Made by a program: the position numbers and the translations under genes | The notes under the pieces: model-generated | The model's database searches: none | What the model was told of the DNA's origin: nothing | What the model saw: only the letters and a program-made list of their open reading frames with translations | Shown: positions 37,470-47,116 of the stretch, piece by piece | Layout: every line of letters starts with the position of its first letter | Position numbering within the stretch: the stretch's first letter is position 1 | Assembly (NCBI RefSeq): GCF_030068605.1 | Contig: NZ_JASJOU010000002.1 | Location: 620,001 to 684,000 of the forward strand | Length of the DNA: 64,000 bases | DNA from: Xanthocytophaga agilis | GTDB taxonomy: Bacteria; Bacteroidota; Bacteroidia; Cytophagales; 172606-1 | Direction: 5' to 3'

Positions 37470-38723
37470 ATGCATCCAATCGAACAGGAATTAGACAACC
37501 AAATACTTATTCTGGATGGAGCGATGGGAACTATGATACAACCCTATGGTTTATCAGAAGCTGACTTTAGAAACGCTTCACTGGAACATCATGCTATAGA
37601 GCTCAAAGGGAACAACGATTTGCTTAACGTAACCCGTCCGGATGTTATCAAAGAAATTCACCTACAATATCTGCAGGCAGGTGCTGATATTCTATCGACC
37701 AACACATTCGGAGCAAATGCGATTTCTCAGGAAGACTATAAAACTGCCGATCTGGTGTATGACATCAATTATCAGGGAGCAAAAATTGCGCGAGAAACTA
37801 TCAAAGTTTATCAGGAAAGGAATAGATCCCGGCCTCTTTTTGTGGCAGGAGCAATGGGACCAACAACCAAGTTAGCATCTATGTCGCCGGATGTCAACAA
37901 TGCAGGTTTTCGCTCTGTAACCTTCGATCAGTTGGCTGCAGCGTATACGGAACAGGCCAAAGCCCTTATCGATGGTGGTATAGATCTGTTTTTGCTGGAA
38001 ACTATAACAGATACATTAAATGCCAAGGCGGCGTTGTTTGCGCTGATGCAACTCTTTGATGAGACCGGAAAGCAATATCCCATCATGGTATCAGGCACTA
38101 TTGCCGATGCCAGTGGACGAATTTTGTCAGGTCAGACTATTGAAGCATTTATTATTTCTATTTCGCATGCACCTCTGTTGTCTGTTGGTTTAAACTGTGC
38201 TCTTGGTGCTAAAGAATTACGACCTTATATACAGACACTGGACAAAGAAGCTCCTTTTTATGTAAGTACCCATCCTAATGCCGGACTTCCCAATCAGTTT
38301 GGTGGCTATGATCAATCCGCAGAGGAATTTGCGTCGCTTGTTTACGAATTTGCGAAGAATGGCTGGCTTAACATTGTAGGTGGTTGTTGTGGTACCACTC
38401 CTCAGCATATAGAAGCACTAGCCAGCAAGATCAAAAATCTACCTCCCAGACAAAAGCCAGCTCGTCGCATGCAGAGAGAAGGTGTAACTTCTCATCCCGA
38501 ACAAGGTGAATACAGTGGAACAAGTAAAAGTACGAATGCATTGTCACTACAGGAGTTTTTGCAAAAGGTTTCCGAGGCAGAGGATGAACAATCCTTTTTA
38601 CAGGTAAAAGAAACATTTGAGCAGAATAAAAAGCAGTATCATCCGGAACAGGCGATGCTGATCAATGCACATATTTTTGGCCGCTATCAGTATTTACGTA
38701 GTGCCAATAAATTTGCCCGATAA
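37470..38723 (+). CDS. Homocysteine S-methyltransferase domain protein
   Basis: This 417-residue protein matches the N-terminal homocysteine-binding barrel of MetH: LDGAMGTMIQ (15-24), NTFGANAISQ, VAGAMGPTTKL and zinc ligands Cys243, Cys306 and Cys307 (GLNCALG and GGCCGTT). About 85 extra residues at the C-terminus are low in known motifs. In many Bacteroidota MetH is split and the B12/folate half lies elsewhere; none is in this window. Alternatively it uses S-methylmethionine or another donor. Strong terminator follows. Confidence 0.8.
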   Translation: MHPIEQELDNQILILDGAMGTMIQPYGLSEADFRNASLEHHAIELKGNNDLLNVTRPDVIKEIHLQYLQAGADILSTNTFGANAISQEDYKTADLVYDINYQGAKIARETIKVYQERNRSRPLFVAGAMGPTTKLASMSPDVNNAGFRSVTFDQLAAAYTEQAKALIDGGIDLFLLETITDTLNAKAALFALMQLFDETGKQYPIMVSGTIADASGRILSGQTIEAFIISISHAPLLSVGLNCALGAKELRPYIQTLDKEAPFYVSTHPNAGLPNQFGGYDQSAEEFASLVYEFAKNGWLNIVGGCCGTTPQHIEALASKIKNLPPRQKPARRMQREGVTSHPEQGEYSGTSKSTNALSLQEFLQKVSEAEDEQSFLQVKETFEQNKKQYHPEQAMLINAHIFGRYQYLRSANKFAR

Positions 38724-38748
38724 TTGTATCCCTAATTCTAGTTTCCTC

Positions 38749-38770
38749 AGCACAGGTTAGATCCTGTGCT
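38749..38770 (+). terminator. Terminator after the homocysteine methyltransferase gene
   Basis: AGCACAGG (38749-38756) pairs with CCTGTGCT (38763-38770) around TTAGAT, followed by a run of T. Confidence 0.85.
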
Positions 38771-38853
38771 TTTTTGTTTATTCCCTTTAAGCCATACTAC
38801 ACTATTTTGAGTAATCCTTTCTAATTGTCTCTACTTACGCCATCTTAAAAAAC

Positions 38854-38867
38854 ATGATTTTTATCAT
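38854..38867 (+). promoter_or_regulatory. FNR/CRP-like palindrome upstream of the cbb3 locus
   Basis: ATGAT-TTTT-ATCAT is a perfect 14-base palindrome containing the TGAT-N4-ATCA core of the FNR/FixK box (TTGAT-N4-ATCAA). It lies about 75 bases before a -7-like TAGTTTTG and 140 before ccoI. cbb3 oxidases are typically induced by such regulators at low oxygen. Confidence 0.5.
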
Positions 38868-38933
38868 CGTTTTGCCCAGTAAAGATCACTCAAACATACA
38901 CTGTTGCTCATCATTCTTGCCGTAGCTACCTAG

Positions 38934-38941
38934 TAGTTTTG
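38934..38941 (+). promoter_or_regulatory. -7 element of the cbb3 operon
   Basis: TAGTTTTG matches TAnnTTTG; no clear TTTG lies 19-21 bases upstream, which would fit an activator-dependent promoter. Confidence 0.4.
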
Positions 38942-39009
38942 AAGTGTTTCTCAGGTGATATAAAATCTAGTCTGATCACAGAGAAAAGCTTAACCAAAAC
39001 AATTAAAGG

Positions 39010-41553
39010 ATGTCTTCCCAGTTATCTTCTACTCAACAAAATCTGACCTGCTACCATTGTGGTGACAAGTGTCAGGACCATAGTCATCAGCTTGATGATA
39101 AAGTATTTTGCTGCAGTGGTTGCCAGACTGTCTATCAGATTCTGGAGGAAAATAAACTGGAGGCATTTTATACTATAGATAAAAAGGCAGGAATACGTAC
39201 AGAAGCCGTTGATAAAGGAAAGTTTGCCTATCTGGATGTTCCTGAAATCAAATCCCGTCTGATCGATTTTACAGATGGCAATATCACCAAGGTTAGTTTC
39301 TTTGTACCTACTATCCATTGCAGCTCATGTATCTGGCTATTAGAAAACCTGTACCGCATCAATGCGGCTATCACTTTTTCGAGAACGGACTTTCTGAAAA
39401 AGCGTATCTCCATTACGTTTTTGGAACAAGAGACCTCCCTGAGGACCATAGTGGAACTGCTGACAAGTCTGGGTTACGAACCTCAACTCTCTCTGGACAA
39501 CGTAGAGAATCCGGAAAGAAACAATAATGCCGGAATCCCAAAAACATTTACCTCACATAAATTACTGGTTGCCAAACTGGCTGTTGCAGGTTTTGCATTC
39601 GGTAATATCATGCTGATCAGCTTTCCGGAATACTTTGGCTTTGATACACATTCAGAGCATTCCTTCCGTTACCTGTTCAACTTTCTGAATATTTTACTTG
39701 CCCTCCCTGTATTCTTCTTCAGCGGCTGGGGGTATCTGAAATCTGCTTACCAGAATCTGCGTCGTGGCATATTGAACGTAGATACCCCTCTGGCTCTGGG
39801 AATGATTGTAGTGTTTACACGTAGTCTGGTAGACATCTTCATGGGATATGGTCCGGGCTATCTGGATACCTTATCAGGGTTTGTGTTCTTTTCACTGATA
39901 GGCAAATGGTTTCAGCAAAGAACATATGACACTTTACGGTATGACCGTGATTTTAAATCTTATTTCCCAGTAGCTGTTACTGTAAAAGAAGGAGAAACCG
40001 AAAGACAAGTTCCGGTAAGTGAGCTACAGGTCGGCAACCGGATTATTATCCGCAACCAGGAACTGGTTCCGGCAGACAGTCTACTTATTAGCCCCAAAGC
40101 TCATATAGATTATAGCTTTGTAACAGGCGAATCTATGCCAATGCCCAAACAAGCTGGCGAAAACCTATATGCAGGTGGAAGACAAGTTGGAAATGCGATT
40201 GAAATGGAAGTGGTAAAACCAGTATCTCAAAGCTATCTGACTCAACTCTGGAATGACGAAGCGTTTGCCTCTTGTCGCACCTGTGTGTCAGATCCTGCAA
40301 CTACTCCAGTAAATAGTATTTCAGAATCGATTCAAAATTTATTTAACCGTTACTTTACTGTTGCGCTACTTCTAATAGCTACCGTTTCTGGTGGTTTCTG
40401 GATCGTACAACATGACTATAGCCGTGCACTGAATGCATTCACGTCTGTATTGATCGTAGCATGTCCTTGTGCACTGGTATTAGGTTCTTCCTTTGCATTG
40501 GGTAACGCCATCCGAATTCTGGGCAGATATTCCTTCTTTGCCAAAAACACGCAGGCTATAGAAAACATTGCTCGTCTGGATGCCATTGTATTTGATAAAA
40601 CCGGAACCATCACTGAAAGCAATACATCGGATGTAGAATTCGTAGGATACGAACACCCTCTGACAGATACACAGAAGAAATATATTCTGGCACTGGTAAA
40701 AAATTCTGTACATCCCTTATCTCAGCATTTATACAAACACCTCTCACAATCTACAACTAGTGACTATACAACTGAACAGTTTCAGGAAATATCCGGAAAG
40801 GGGCTTTCAGGTCTAGTGAATGGACATCAGGTATGGATAGGTTCTGCCGAATTTATGTATGAAAAACTGGGAGCAGAATCTGTAGCCTTTCATTTTCCTG
40901 ATACACAGACAACAAGAGTACTGGCAGGTATTGAAGGTGAATACCTCGGTTATTTCCAGTTCCACAATCATTACCGTAAGGGATTGGATGCTATGAATCT
41001 GGAATTGTCCATGAACTATGATCTGCATCTGCTTTCAGGTGACAATGCAGGAGAAGCACCTAATCTGAAGTATTTCTTTAAAGATGAACAACACCTGCAC
41101 TTTCATCAAAGTCCGGCAGATAAGCTAAACTTTATCAAAGCACTTCAATCTGAAAACAAACAAGTGATGATGCTTGGTGACGGACTGAATGATGCAGGAG
41201 CTCTTCAGCAAAGCAATGTAGGTGTAGCAGTCAGTGACAATATAGCCTATTTCACACCAGCGTCTGATGTCATTCTGGATGCATCCAATTTATGGTTTCT
41301 ACCAGGCTTCATTTATTTCTGCAAGCAAAGTGTAAAAGTTATCAAGGCAGCACTGGTGTTAGCCGCTATCTATAATCTGGTCGGGATCTTCTTTGCTGTA
41401 CAGGGAACATTATCCCCACTGATTGCAGCCATTCTAATGCCTGTCAGTTCCATTAATGTGATTCTCTTCACCACCTTTTCTGTACGATACTTTGGAAAGC
41501 GGTTAGAGAAAAACAGACACCAACTTAAGACATATACCTTTTCAGCGATATGA
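39010..41553 (+). CDS. ccoI: cbb3 oxidase copper-transporting P-type ATPase CcoI
   Basis: This 847-residue P1B-type ATPase has an N-terminal Cys-rich metal-binding domain (Cys14, 17, 21, 34, 35, 38) and an HMA-like CSSC motif near 104. Multiple membrane helices carry CPC at 485-487 (IVACPCALVL), DKTG with phosphorylated Asp529, and GDGLNDAG near 725. It supplies copper for the CuB site of cbb3 oxidase. Location inner membrane. It overlaps ccoS by four bases (ATGA) and leads the operon. Confidence 0.92.
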   Translation: MSSQLSSTQQNLTCYHCGDKCQDHSHQLDDKVFCCSGCQTVYQILEENKLEAFYTIDKKAGIRTEAVDKGKFAYLDVPEIKSRLIDFTDGNITKVSFFVPTIHCSSCIWLLENLYRINAAITFSRTDFLKKRISITFLEQETSLRTIVELLTSLGYEPQLSLDNVENPERNNNAGIPKTFTSHKLLVAKLAVAGFAFGNIMLISFPEYFGFDTHSEHSFRYLFNFLNILLALPVFFFSGWGYLKSAYQNLRRGILNVDTPLALGMIVVFTRSLVDIFMGYGPGYLDTLSGFVFFSLIGKWFQQRTYDTLRYDRDFKSYFPVAVTVKEGETERQVPVSELQVGNRIIIRNQELVPADSLLISPKAHIDYSFVTGESMPMPKQAGENLYAGGRQVGNAIEMEVVKPVSQSYLTQLWNDEAFASCRTCVSDPATTPVNSISESIQNLFNRYFTVALLLIATVSGGFWIVQHDYSRALNAFTSVLIVACPCALVLGSSFALGNAIRILGRYSFFAKNTQAIENIARLDAIVFDKTGTITESNTSDVEFVGYEHPLTDTQKKYILALVKNSVHPLSQHLYKHLSQSTTSDYTTEQFQEISGKGLSGLVNGHQVWIGSAEFMYEKLGAESVAFHFPDTQTTRVLAGIEGEYLGYFQFHNHYRKGLDAMNLELSMNYDLHLLSGDNAGEAPNLKYFFKDEQHLHFHQSPADKLNFIKALQSENKQVMMLGDGLNDAGALQQSNVGVAVSDNIAYFTPASDVILDASNLWFLPGFIYFCKQSVKVIKAALVLAAIYNLVGIFFAVQGTLSPLIAAILMPVSSINVILFTTFSVRYFGKRLEKNRHQLKTYTFSAI

Positions 41554-41732
41554 GTATCATATATATACTTCTGACAGTCAGCCTGATTATGGCGAGTGTG
41601 TTTCTGGGAATTTTTCTCTGGAATCTCCGCAACGGACAGTTTGACGACGACTATACACCTTCTGTCCGGATGTTGTTTGACGATGAAGATATATCCACTA
41701 AACAAGATCGACAAACAAAAACATCAGGCTAA
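41550..41732 (+). CDS. ccoS: cbb3 oxidase maturation protein CcoS
   Basis: This 60-residue protein has one transmembrane helix at the N-terminus (IYILLTVSLIMASVFLGIFLW) followed by an acidic tail with FDDDYTPSVRMLFDDED. Both are typical of CcoS, required for cofactor insertion in the oxidase. The start overlaps the ccoI stop. Confidence 0.9.
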   Translation: MSIIYILLTVSLIMASVFLGIFLWNLRNGQFDDDYTPSVRMLFDDEDISTKQDRQTKTSG

Positions 41733-41791
41733 CCACCGATCTATTTCCATACTAAAAATCAGTTAAATCTACCAATCAAACAATTACATAC

Positions 41792-43921
41792 ATGCAAATC
41801 GAACACTTTCATTATGACAACAAAATTGTCCGAAACTTCGGGATTGCCACGATGATCTTCGGGGTTGTTGGTATGCTCGTTGGTGTAACGGTTGCTTTTC
41901 AGTTAGTGTTTCCTCAGCTGAACTTTGGCATTCCGTATACCTCCTTCGGACGTCTTCGTCCACTGCATACCAATGCCATTATCTTTGCGTTTGTGGGCAA
42001 TGCCATATTCATGGGAATTTATCACTCTCTGCAACGCCTCTGTAAAGCACGGATGTTCAGCGATCTGTTAAGCCAGATTCACTTTTGGGGATGGCAAGCT
42101 ATCATAGCTGCGGCTGCGATTACTCTCCCTCTGGGTATGACAACCTCTAAAGAATATGCCGAGCTGGAATGGCCAATTGACATTGCGATTACACTGGTTT
42201 GGGTTGTATTTGGTATTAATATGCTGGGTACCATTCTGAAACGTCGTGAACGCCACATCTATGTAGCTATCTGGTTTTATATTGCTACCTGGGTAACAGT
42301 TGCCATGCTGCATATTGTCAATTCCTTTGAGATGCCTGTCAACTTCTTCAAAAGTTATTCAGCGTATGCAGGTGTACAGGATGCACTGGTTCAGTGGTGG
42401 TATGGACATAATGCAGTGGCATTCTTCCTGACTACTCCATTCCTGGGTTTGATGTATTACTATTTGCCTAAGTTGTCTAATCGTCCTGTATATTCCTATA
42501 AGTTATCGATCCTGCACTTCTGGACACTGATCTTTATCTATATCTGGGCAGGGCCTCACCATTTGTTGTATTCTTCTCTTCCTGACTGGGTACAATCATT
42601 GGGTGTGGTATTTTCAATCATGCTGATTGCACCATCATGGGGTGGTGGCATTAATGGTTTGCTGACGTTGCGTGGAGCATGGGACAAAGTACGTGAAGAT
42701 ACACGTTTGAAATTTATGGTTGTTGCCATTACTGCCTATCTGATGGCAACATTTGAAGGACCTCTGTTATCTCTGAAAAACGTCAATGCCATTGCACACT
42801 TTACTGACTGGATTGTAGCACACGTACACGTAGGTGGACTAGGCTGGAATGGATTCATGGTATTTGCAATGTTATATTACCTGGTTCCAAAAATGTGGCA
42901 GACAGAAGTATATTCTAAAAAGCTGATGAACTTCCACTTCTGGATCGGCACACTGGGTATTCTGTTCTATGCCATTCCTATGTACTGGGCTGGTTTTACA
43001 GCAGGTTTGATGTGGAAAGACTTCAATCCGGATGGTACCCTGCAATATCCTAACTTCCTGGAAAGCGTAACCAAAATGATTCCTTTCTATGCGTTACGTG
43101 GTATTGGTGGAACAATGTATCTGTTAGGAACTTTGGTTATGATCTATAACCTTTGGATGACTGCTCGTCAGGGATCATTCCTAGCTAATGAAGCGGCATC
43201 TGCTCCTGCACTAGAAACTAACACTACAGTGGCAGGTCATCATCACTGGCATAAAATATTCGAACGTAAGCCATTGTTGTTGACTGCAGTATCACTGGTA
43301 GTAGTTGCCATAGGGGGTATGATTCAGATTATCCCAATGCTTACAGTTGATGAAAATATCCCGACTATCGCCAGTGTAAAACCTTATACAGCACTGGAAC
43401 TGGAAGGTCGCGATTTATATATTCGTGAAGGTTGTGTGTCTTGTCATACTCAGTTGGTGCGTCCGTTCCGCAGTGAAACAGAACGCTATGGAGAATTTTC
43501 AAAATCCGGAGAATATATATATGATCATCCATTCCTGTGGGGTTCTAAACGCACAGGTCCTGATTTACAACGTGTAGGTAAGAAATATCCTGACAGTTGG
43601 CATTATCACCACATGCGTGATCCCGAATCCATGTCACCAGGTTCTATTATGCCAAAGTATGAATGGCTACTGGAAAACCCTCTGAGCTTTACTCTTACCA
43701 AAGATAAGCTGGCAACATTACGCAAACTAGGTGTACCTTATACAGAGGAAGAAATTGCCAATGCTGAAACAAGTATGAAAGAACAGGCAAAAGTTATTGT
43801 TGACAACCTTCAGAAACAAGGCGTAAAAATAGATCCGGACAAAGAGATTGTAGCCATGATTGCCTATCTGCAACGTTTGGGTACAGATATCAAAAACAAA
43901 GAAGAGGTGACGATGAAATAA
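41792..43921 (+). CDS. ccoNO: Fused cbb3 oxidase subunits I and II (CcoN-CcoO)
   Basis: This 709-residue protein fuses the catalytic CcoN (about 1-470; heme-copper helices, WWYGHNAVAFFLT and HVHVGGLGWNG histidines) to CcoO. The CcoO part (about 520-709) carries one heme-c motif CVSCH at 548-552 and the downstream SIMPKYEWL Met region. This fusion is seen in several Bacteroidota. CcoN reduces oxygen at the heme b3-CuB site and CcoO passes electrons from CcoP. Inner membrane, heme c on the periplasmic side. It is followed by the tiny ccoQ. Confidence 0.93.
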   Translation: MQIEHFHYDNKIVRNFGIATMIFGVVGMLVGVTVAFQLVFPQLNFGIPYTSFGRLRPLHTNAIIFAFVGNAIFMGIYHSLQRLCKARMFSDLLSQIHFWGWQAIIAAAAITLPLGMTTSKEYAELEWPIDIAITLVWVVFGINMLGTILKRRERHIYVAIWFYIATWVTVAMLHIVNSFEMPVNFFKSYSAYAGVQDALVQWWYGHNAVAFFLTTPFLGLMYYYLPKLSNRPVYSYKLSILHFWTLIFIYIWAGPHHLLYSSLPDWVQSLGVVFSIMLIAPSWGGGINGLLTLRGAWDKVREDTRLKFMVVAITAYLMATFEGPLLSLKNVNAIAHFTDWIVAHVHVGGLGWNGFMVFAMLYYLVPKMWQTEVYSKKLMNFHFWIGTLGILFYAIPMYWAGFTAGLMWKDFNPDGTLQYPNFLESVTKMIPFYALRGIGGTMYLLGTLVMIYNLWMTARQGSFLANEAASAPALETNTTVAGHHHWHKIFERKPLLLTAVSLVVVAIGGMIQIIPMLTVDENIPTIASVKPYTALELEGRDLYIREGCVSCHTQLVRPFRSETERYGEFSKSGEYIYDHPFLWGSKRTGPDLQRVGKKYPDSWHYHHMRDPESMSPGSIMPKYEWLLENPLSFTLTKDKLATLRKLGVPYTEEEIANAETSMKEQAKVIVDNLQKQGVKIDPDKEIVAMIAYLQRLGTDIKNKEEVTMK

Positions 43922-44035
43922 TAACACCACCTTCTAAGTAAACTAACCTCTATCGCCTGTGCAAACAGGCAACTACACCCGAGTAGAACATTAACTATTC
44001 TCCCTTCGGGCTCAGGGAGAATATCTTCTACGATT

Positions 44036-44200
44036 ATGTTTAAGCAATTTCTAGATAAAGTAGCTGGTGCAGATGTGTATTTAACCATCTCTCTACTCAT
44101 ATTCATTTTCTTCTTTATAGGAATGGCAATCTGGCTTGTTTTTGCCGATAAGAAATACATCCAGAAGATGAAGCATCTGCCAGTAGAAACTGAGGACTAA
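44036..44200 (+). CDS. ccoQ: cbb3 oxidase small subunit CcoQ-like
   Basis: A 54-residue frame starts ATG 44036 and stops TAA 44198. Its product, beginning MFKQFLDKVAGADVYLTISL, has one membrane helix (about 16-36) and a charged C-terminus. Position between ccoNO and ccoP and size match CcoQ, which stabilises the complex. The start is well placed within a 311-base gap between the two larger genes. Confidence 0.75.
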   Translation: MFKQFLDKVAGADVYLTISLLIFIFFFIGMAIWLVFADKKYIQKMKHLPVETED

Positions 44201-44232
44201 TCCAACGCTCAAACGATAAAAGACATACCTAT

Positions 44233-45090
44233 ATGTTACGAAAAATATTCATTACATTATTCTTTAGCAGTCTGGCAGTGCTTCCATCCATGGCTCAGAC
44301 AGCAGAAGTCCCTAAAGCTGGTGACGAGGAATTATTCCGATACATTCTGGTTCTTATTTTCGGACTTATCATCTTCATGCTTTTCCTGGTTGTACTGATT
44401 TTGTTTCAACTAACCCTGGTGGTTAGCAACAAAGTAACTGGCAAAGAAGAAGTTCCAGCAGAAGAAAGAACTACTATATGGCAACGTATAGCAGGTCTAA
44501 AACCAATCTCAAAGGAAAAAGACCTTCTATTGAAAGAAGATTTTGATGGTATATCCGAACTTGACAATCCCGTTCCAGGATGGTTCAACGCTTTCTTCTA
44601 TGGTACTATATCCTTTGGTATACTGTATCTGCTTGTGTTTCACGTTTGGCGTACTTCTGACCTCCAAAATGGAGAATATGACAAAGAAATGCAGATAGCA
44701 GAAGTAAAGAAAGAAGCCTATCTGAAAACAGTAGCCAGCAACATTGACGAAACCAGTGTAAAGCTATCTACCAATGAACAAGATCTTGCCAAAGGTAAGG
44801 ATGTATTCATAGCTCAGTGTGCGGCCTGTCATGGCCAACAGGCACAGGGTATAGTAGGTCCTAACCTGACAGATGAATATTGGTTACATGGCGGAAAGAT
44901 CAATGATGTCTTTAAAACCATCAAATATGGTATACCTGCCAAAGGTATGATAGCATGGGAAAAGCAACTTAATCCATTGCAGATGCAGCAGGTTGCTAGT
45001 TACATATTAAGTCTTCAGGGCAGCAATCCTCCCAATGCAAAAGAACCTCAAGGTGACAAAGTAGATACCAAACAACTATCTCTGAATTAA
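44233..45090 (+). CDS. ccoP: cbb3 oxidase subunit III, single-heme CcoP
   Basis: This 285-residue protein has a signal-like N-terminus, a membrane helix near 34-62, the ELDNPVPGWF domain near 114-123, a second helix near 128-145, and one heme-c motif CAACH at 196-200. Proteobacterial CcoP carries two hemes; one here is usual in my memory of Bacteroidota. It delivers electrons to CcoO from periplasmic donors. Confidence 0.88.
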   Translation: MLRKIFITLFFSSLAVLPSMAQTAEVPKAGDEELFRYILVLIFGLIIFMLFLVVLILFQLTLVVSNKVTGKEEVPAEERTTIWQRIAGLKPISKEKDLLLKEDFDGISELDNPVPGWFNAFFYGTISFGILYLLVFHVWRTSDLQNGEYDKEMQIAEVKKEAYLKTVASNIDETSVKLSTNEQDLAKGKDVFIAQCAACHGQQAQGIVGPNLTDEYWLHGGKINDVFKTIKYGIPAKGMIAWEKQLNPLQMQQVASYILSLQGSNPPNAKEPQGDKVDTKQLSLN

Positions 45091-45097
45091 TCCTACC

Positions 45098-45137
45098 TCT
45101 CCACTCTCTGTTATTTCACGTAACAGGAGAGTGGAGA
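45098..45137 (+). promoter_or_regulatory. Hairpin between ccoP and ccoG
   Basis: TCTCCACTCTC with TGTTA (45098-45113) pairs with TAACA and GAGAGTGGAGA (45121-45137), with one bulged G. It has no T-run, so it may be a stabiliser, a processing site or a partial terminator that lowers ccoG relative to the structural genes. Confidence 0.55.
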
Positions 45138-45184
45138 AAAATATTTCAACAACAAACTAATAACTGCTTGTATGCAGTAAGACT

Positions 45185-46600
45185 ATGAGTGCAATAGCAG
45201 AGAGTGGTAAAGAGTTTAATCCCACCTTTCGTGAGAAACTGGAAGTACTGGATAAAAAAGGACATCGGGAATGGTTATATCCTAAATCCGTCAATGGCAA
45301 CTATTTCAAAGCCCGTTTGATTGTTGGATTAGTGTTGCTAGCTCTGCTGTTCTCTGGTCCTTTTCTAAAAATTAACGGGCAGCCTGTTCTCCTCCTCAAT
45401 GTACTGGAACGCCGATTTATTATCTTCGGTGTAGCTTTCTTCCCTCAGGATTTTTATCTATTTGCCCTGGGAATGCTTGCCTTCGTTGTATTCATTGCCC
45501 TGTTTACGGTAGTATTTGGTCGTGTATTCTGCGGATGGGCATGTCCACAAACCATATTTATGGAAATAGTATTCCGGCAAATTGAGCAATGGATTGAAGG
45601 AGATGCCAACCAACGCCGCAAACTAGATGCAGCCCCCTGGACAACTCTGAAAATTGCCAAGAAAACAATTAAACACATTCTATTTTTTGCTGTATCTTTT
45701 TTGATTGCCAATACCTTCCTAGGCTATTTGATAGGTATTGAAGAACTCGAAAAACTCATTATCGATACTCCATCCAAACATTTGGGTACTTTTACAGCCC
45801 TGATTATCTTCACAGGCGTTTTTTATATTGTCTTTGCATTTATTCGTGAAATTGTCTGCATTGTTATCTGTCCATATGGCCGTTTGCAAGGTGTAATGCT
45901 TGACAACAACTCCATTGTAGTGGCGTATGATTTTATTCGGGGAGAACCTCGGGGTAAAATGCGTAAGAATGAAGTGCAAAGTCATGGAGACTGTATTGAC
46001 TGCAGATTATGTGTACATGTATGTCCTACAGGTATTGATATCCGCAATGGTACACAAATGGAGTGTATAAACTGTACAGCATGTATTGATGCCTGTGATG
46101 AGGTAATGATAAAGATTAACCGTCCTACAAGTCTGATCCGTTATGACTCAATCAAAGGCATCCAGGATAAGTTGCCATTCAAGATTACCTCTCGTATCAT
46201 TGGTTATTCACTGGTCTTGGTATTCCTTCTCTCCCTTGTGACCATTCTGTTCAGCATTCGTAAAGATGTGGATGTGACCATTCTTCGTACTCCAGGTATG
46301 CTTTATCAGCAAATAGATGACAAAACCATTGGTAATCTTTACAATGTGGAGTTTGTAAATAAGACATTTCAGGATATGTCACTTGAACTAAAGGTAAAAA
46401 ATAATCAGGGCAAAATCCGCTGGATAGGTAATCAGCAATCTCAGGTATTGCATAAACAGGAAATTGCCAAAGCTGCTTTCTTTATCGAAATACCCAAGAA
46501 TACGATTCAAACCAACAGTACCAAACTTACCATTGAAGTTTATTCTAACGGAAAGCTACTTAGTGAACAGAAAACTTCCTTTCTGGGACCTGTTGAATAA
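45185..46600 (+). CDS. ccoG: cbb3 oxidase assembly protein CcoG
   Basis: This 471-residue protein has several membrane helices, the CGWACPQTIFME motif, and two [4Fe-4S] motifs, CIDCRLCVHVCPTGID and CINCTACIDACD (near 270-310). A C-terminal Ig-like domain follows. CcoG is the ferredoxin-like copper reductase used in oxidase maturation. It is 95 bases past ccoP. Confidence 0.9.
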   Translation: MSAIAESGKEFNPTFREKLEVLDKKGHREWLYPKSVNGNYFKARLIVGLVLLALLFSGPFLKINGQPVLLLNVLERRFIIFGVAFFPQDFYLFALGMLAFVVFIALFTVVFGRVFCGWACPQTIFMEIVFRQIEQWIEGDANQRRKLDAAPWTTLKIAKKTIKHILFFAVSFLIANTFLGYLIGIEELEKLIIDTPSKHLGTFTALIIFTGVFYIVFAFIREIVCIVICPYGRLQGVMLDNNSIVVAYDFIRGEPRGKMRKNEVQSHGDCIDCRLCVHVCPTGIDIRNGTQMECINCTACIDACDEVMIKINRPTSLIRYDSIKGIQDKLPFKITSRIIGYSLVLVFLLSLVTILFSIRKDVDVTILRTPGMLYQQIDDKTIGNLYNVEFVNKTFQDMSLELKVKNNQGKIRWIGNQQSQVLHKQEIAKAAFFIEIPKNTIQTNSTKLTIEVYSNGKLLSEQKTSFLGPVE

Positions 46601-46647
46601 GCATAATCATCTTTTATATTTCTGAGCAGAGTTAAATCTTAACTATC

Positions 46648-47082
46648 ATGAACTGGGGAAAAGGAATTATCATCACTGTCGCATCCTTTATGGCTTTTAT
46701 ATTAGGCCTGAGTATCTATATGATGAGTCAGACACCTGAGCTAGAAGAGAAAAACTATTACGAAAAGGATCTTATCTACCAACAAATCATGACAGCCCGC
46801 CAGAATGCGATTGAATTGAATAAGCCTGTCAGCTTTTCTTACCAGAAGTCAAATGGACAGGTAGTCATAGCCTTTCCTATAGAAAATCCTTCTTTGCAAG
46901 GCACTATTGTCTTTAGCCGCCCGTCTGATGCTCGCCAGGATAGTAAGCTCCCTTTGCATCCTGACAATCACCAGCAAGTAATTCCAGTAACCCATCTTAC
47001 CTCTGGCTTATGGCGTATCCATATTGACTGGACAATGGACGGAAAGACCTATCAGAGCCAAACCTGGGAATTTATCAAATAG
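46648..47082 (+). CDS. ccoH: cbb3 oxidase assembly protein CcoH (FixH-like)
   Basis: This 144-residue protein has one N-terminal membrane helix (about 6-26) and a beta domain with YYEKDLIYQQIM and IDWTMDGKTYQ, as in FixH/CcoH. It assists assembly of the complex. It lies 47 bases after ccoG. Confidence 0.85.
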   Translation: MNWGKGIIITVASFMAFILGLSIYMMSQTPELEEKNYYEKDLIYQQIMTARQNAIELNKPVSFSYQKSNGQVVIAFPIENPSLQGTIVFSRPSDARQDSKLPLHPDNHQQVIPVTHLTSGLWRIHIDWTMDGKTYQSQTWEFIK

Positions 47083-47116
47083 GTAAGCAGACTTAGTCTC
47101 TCTTCCTACAAATCAA

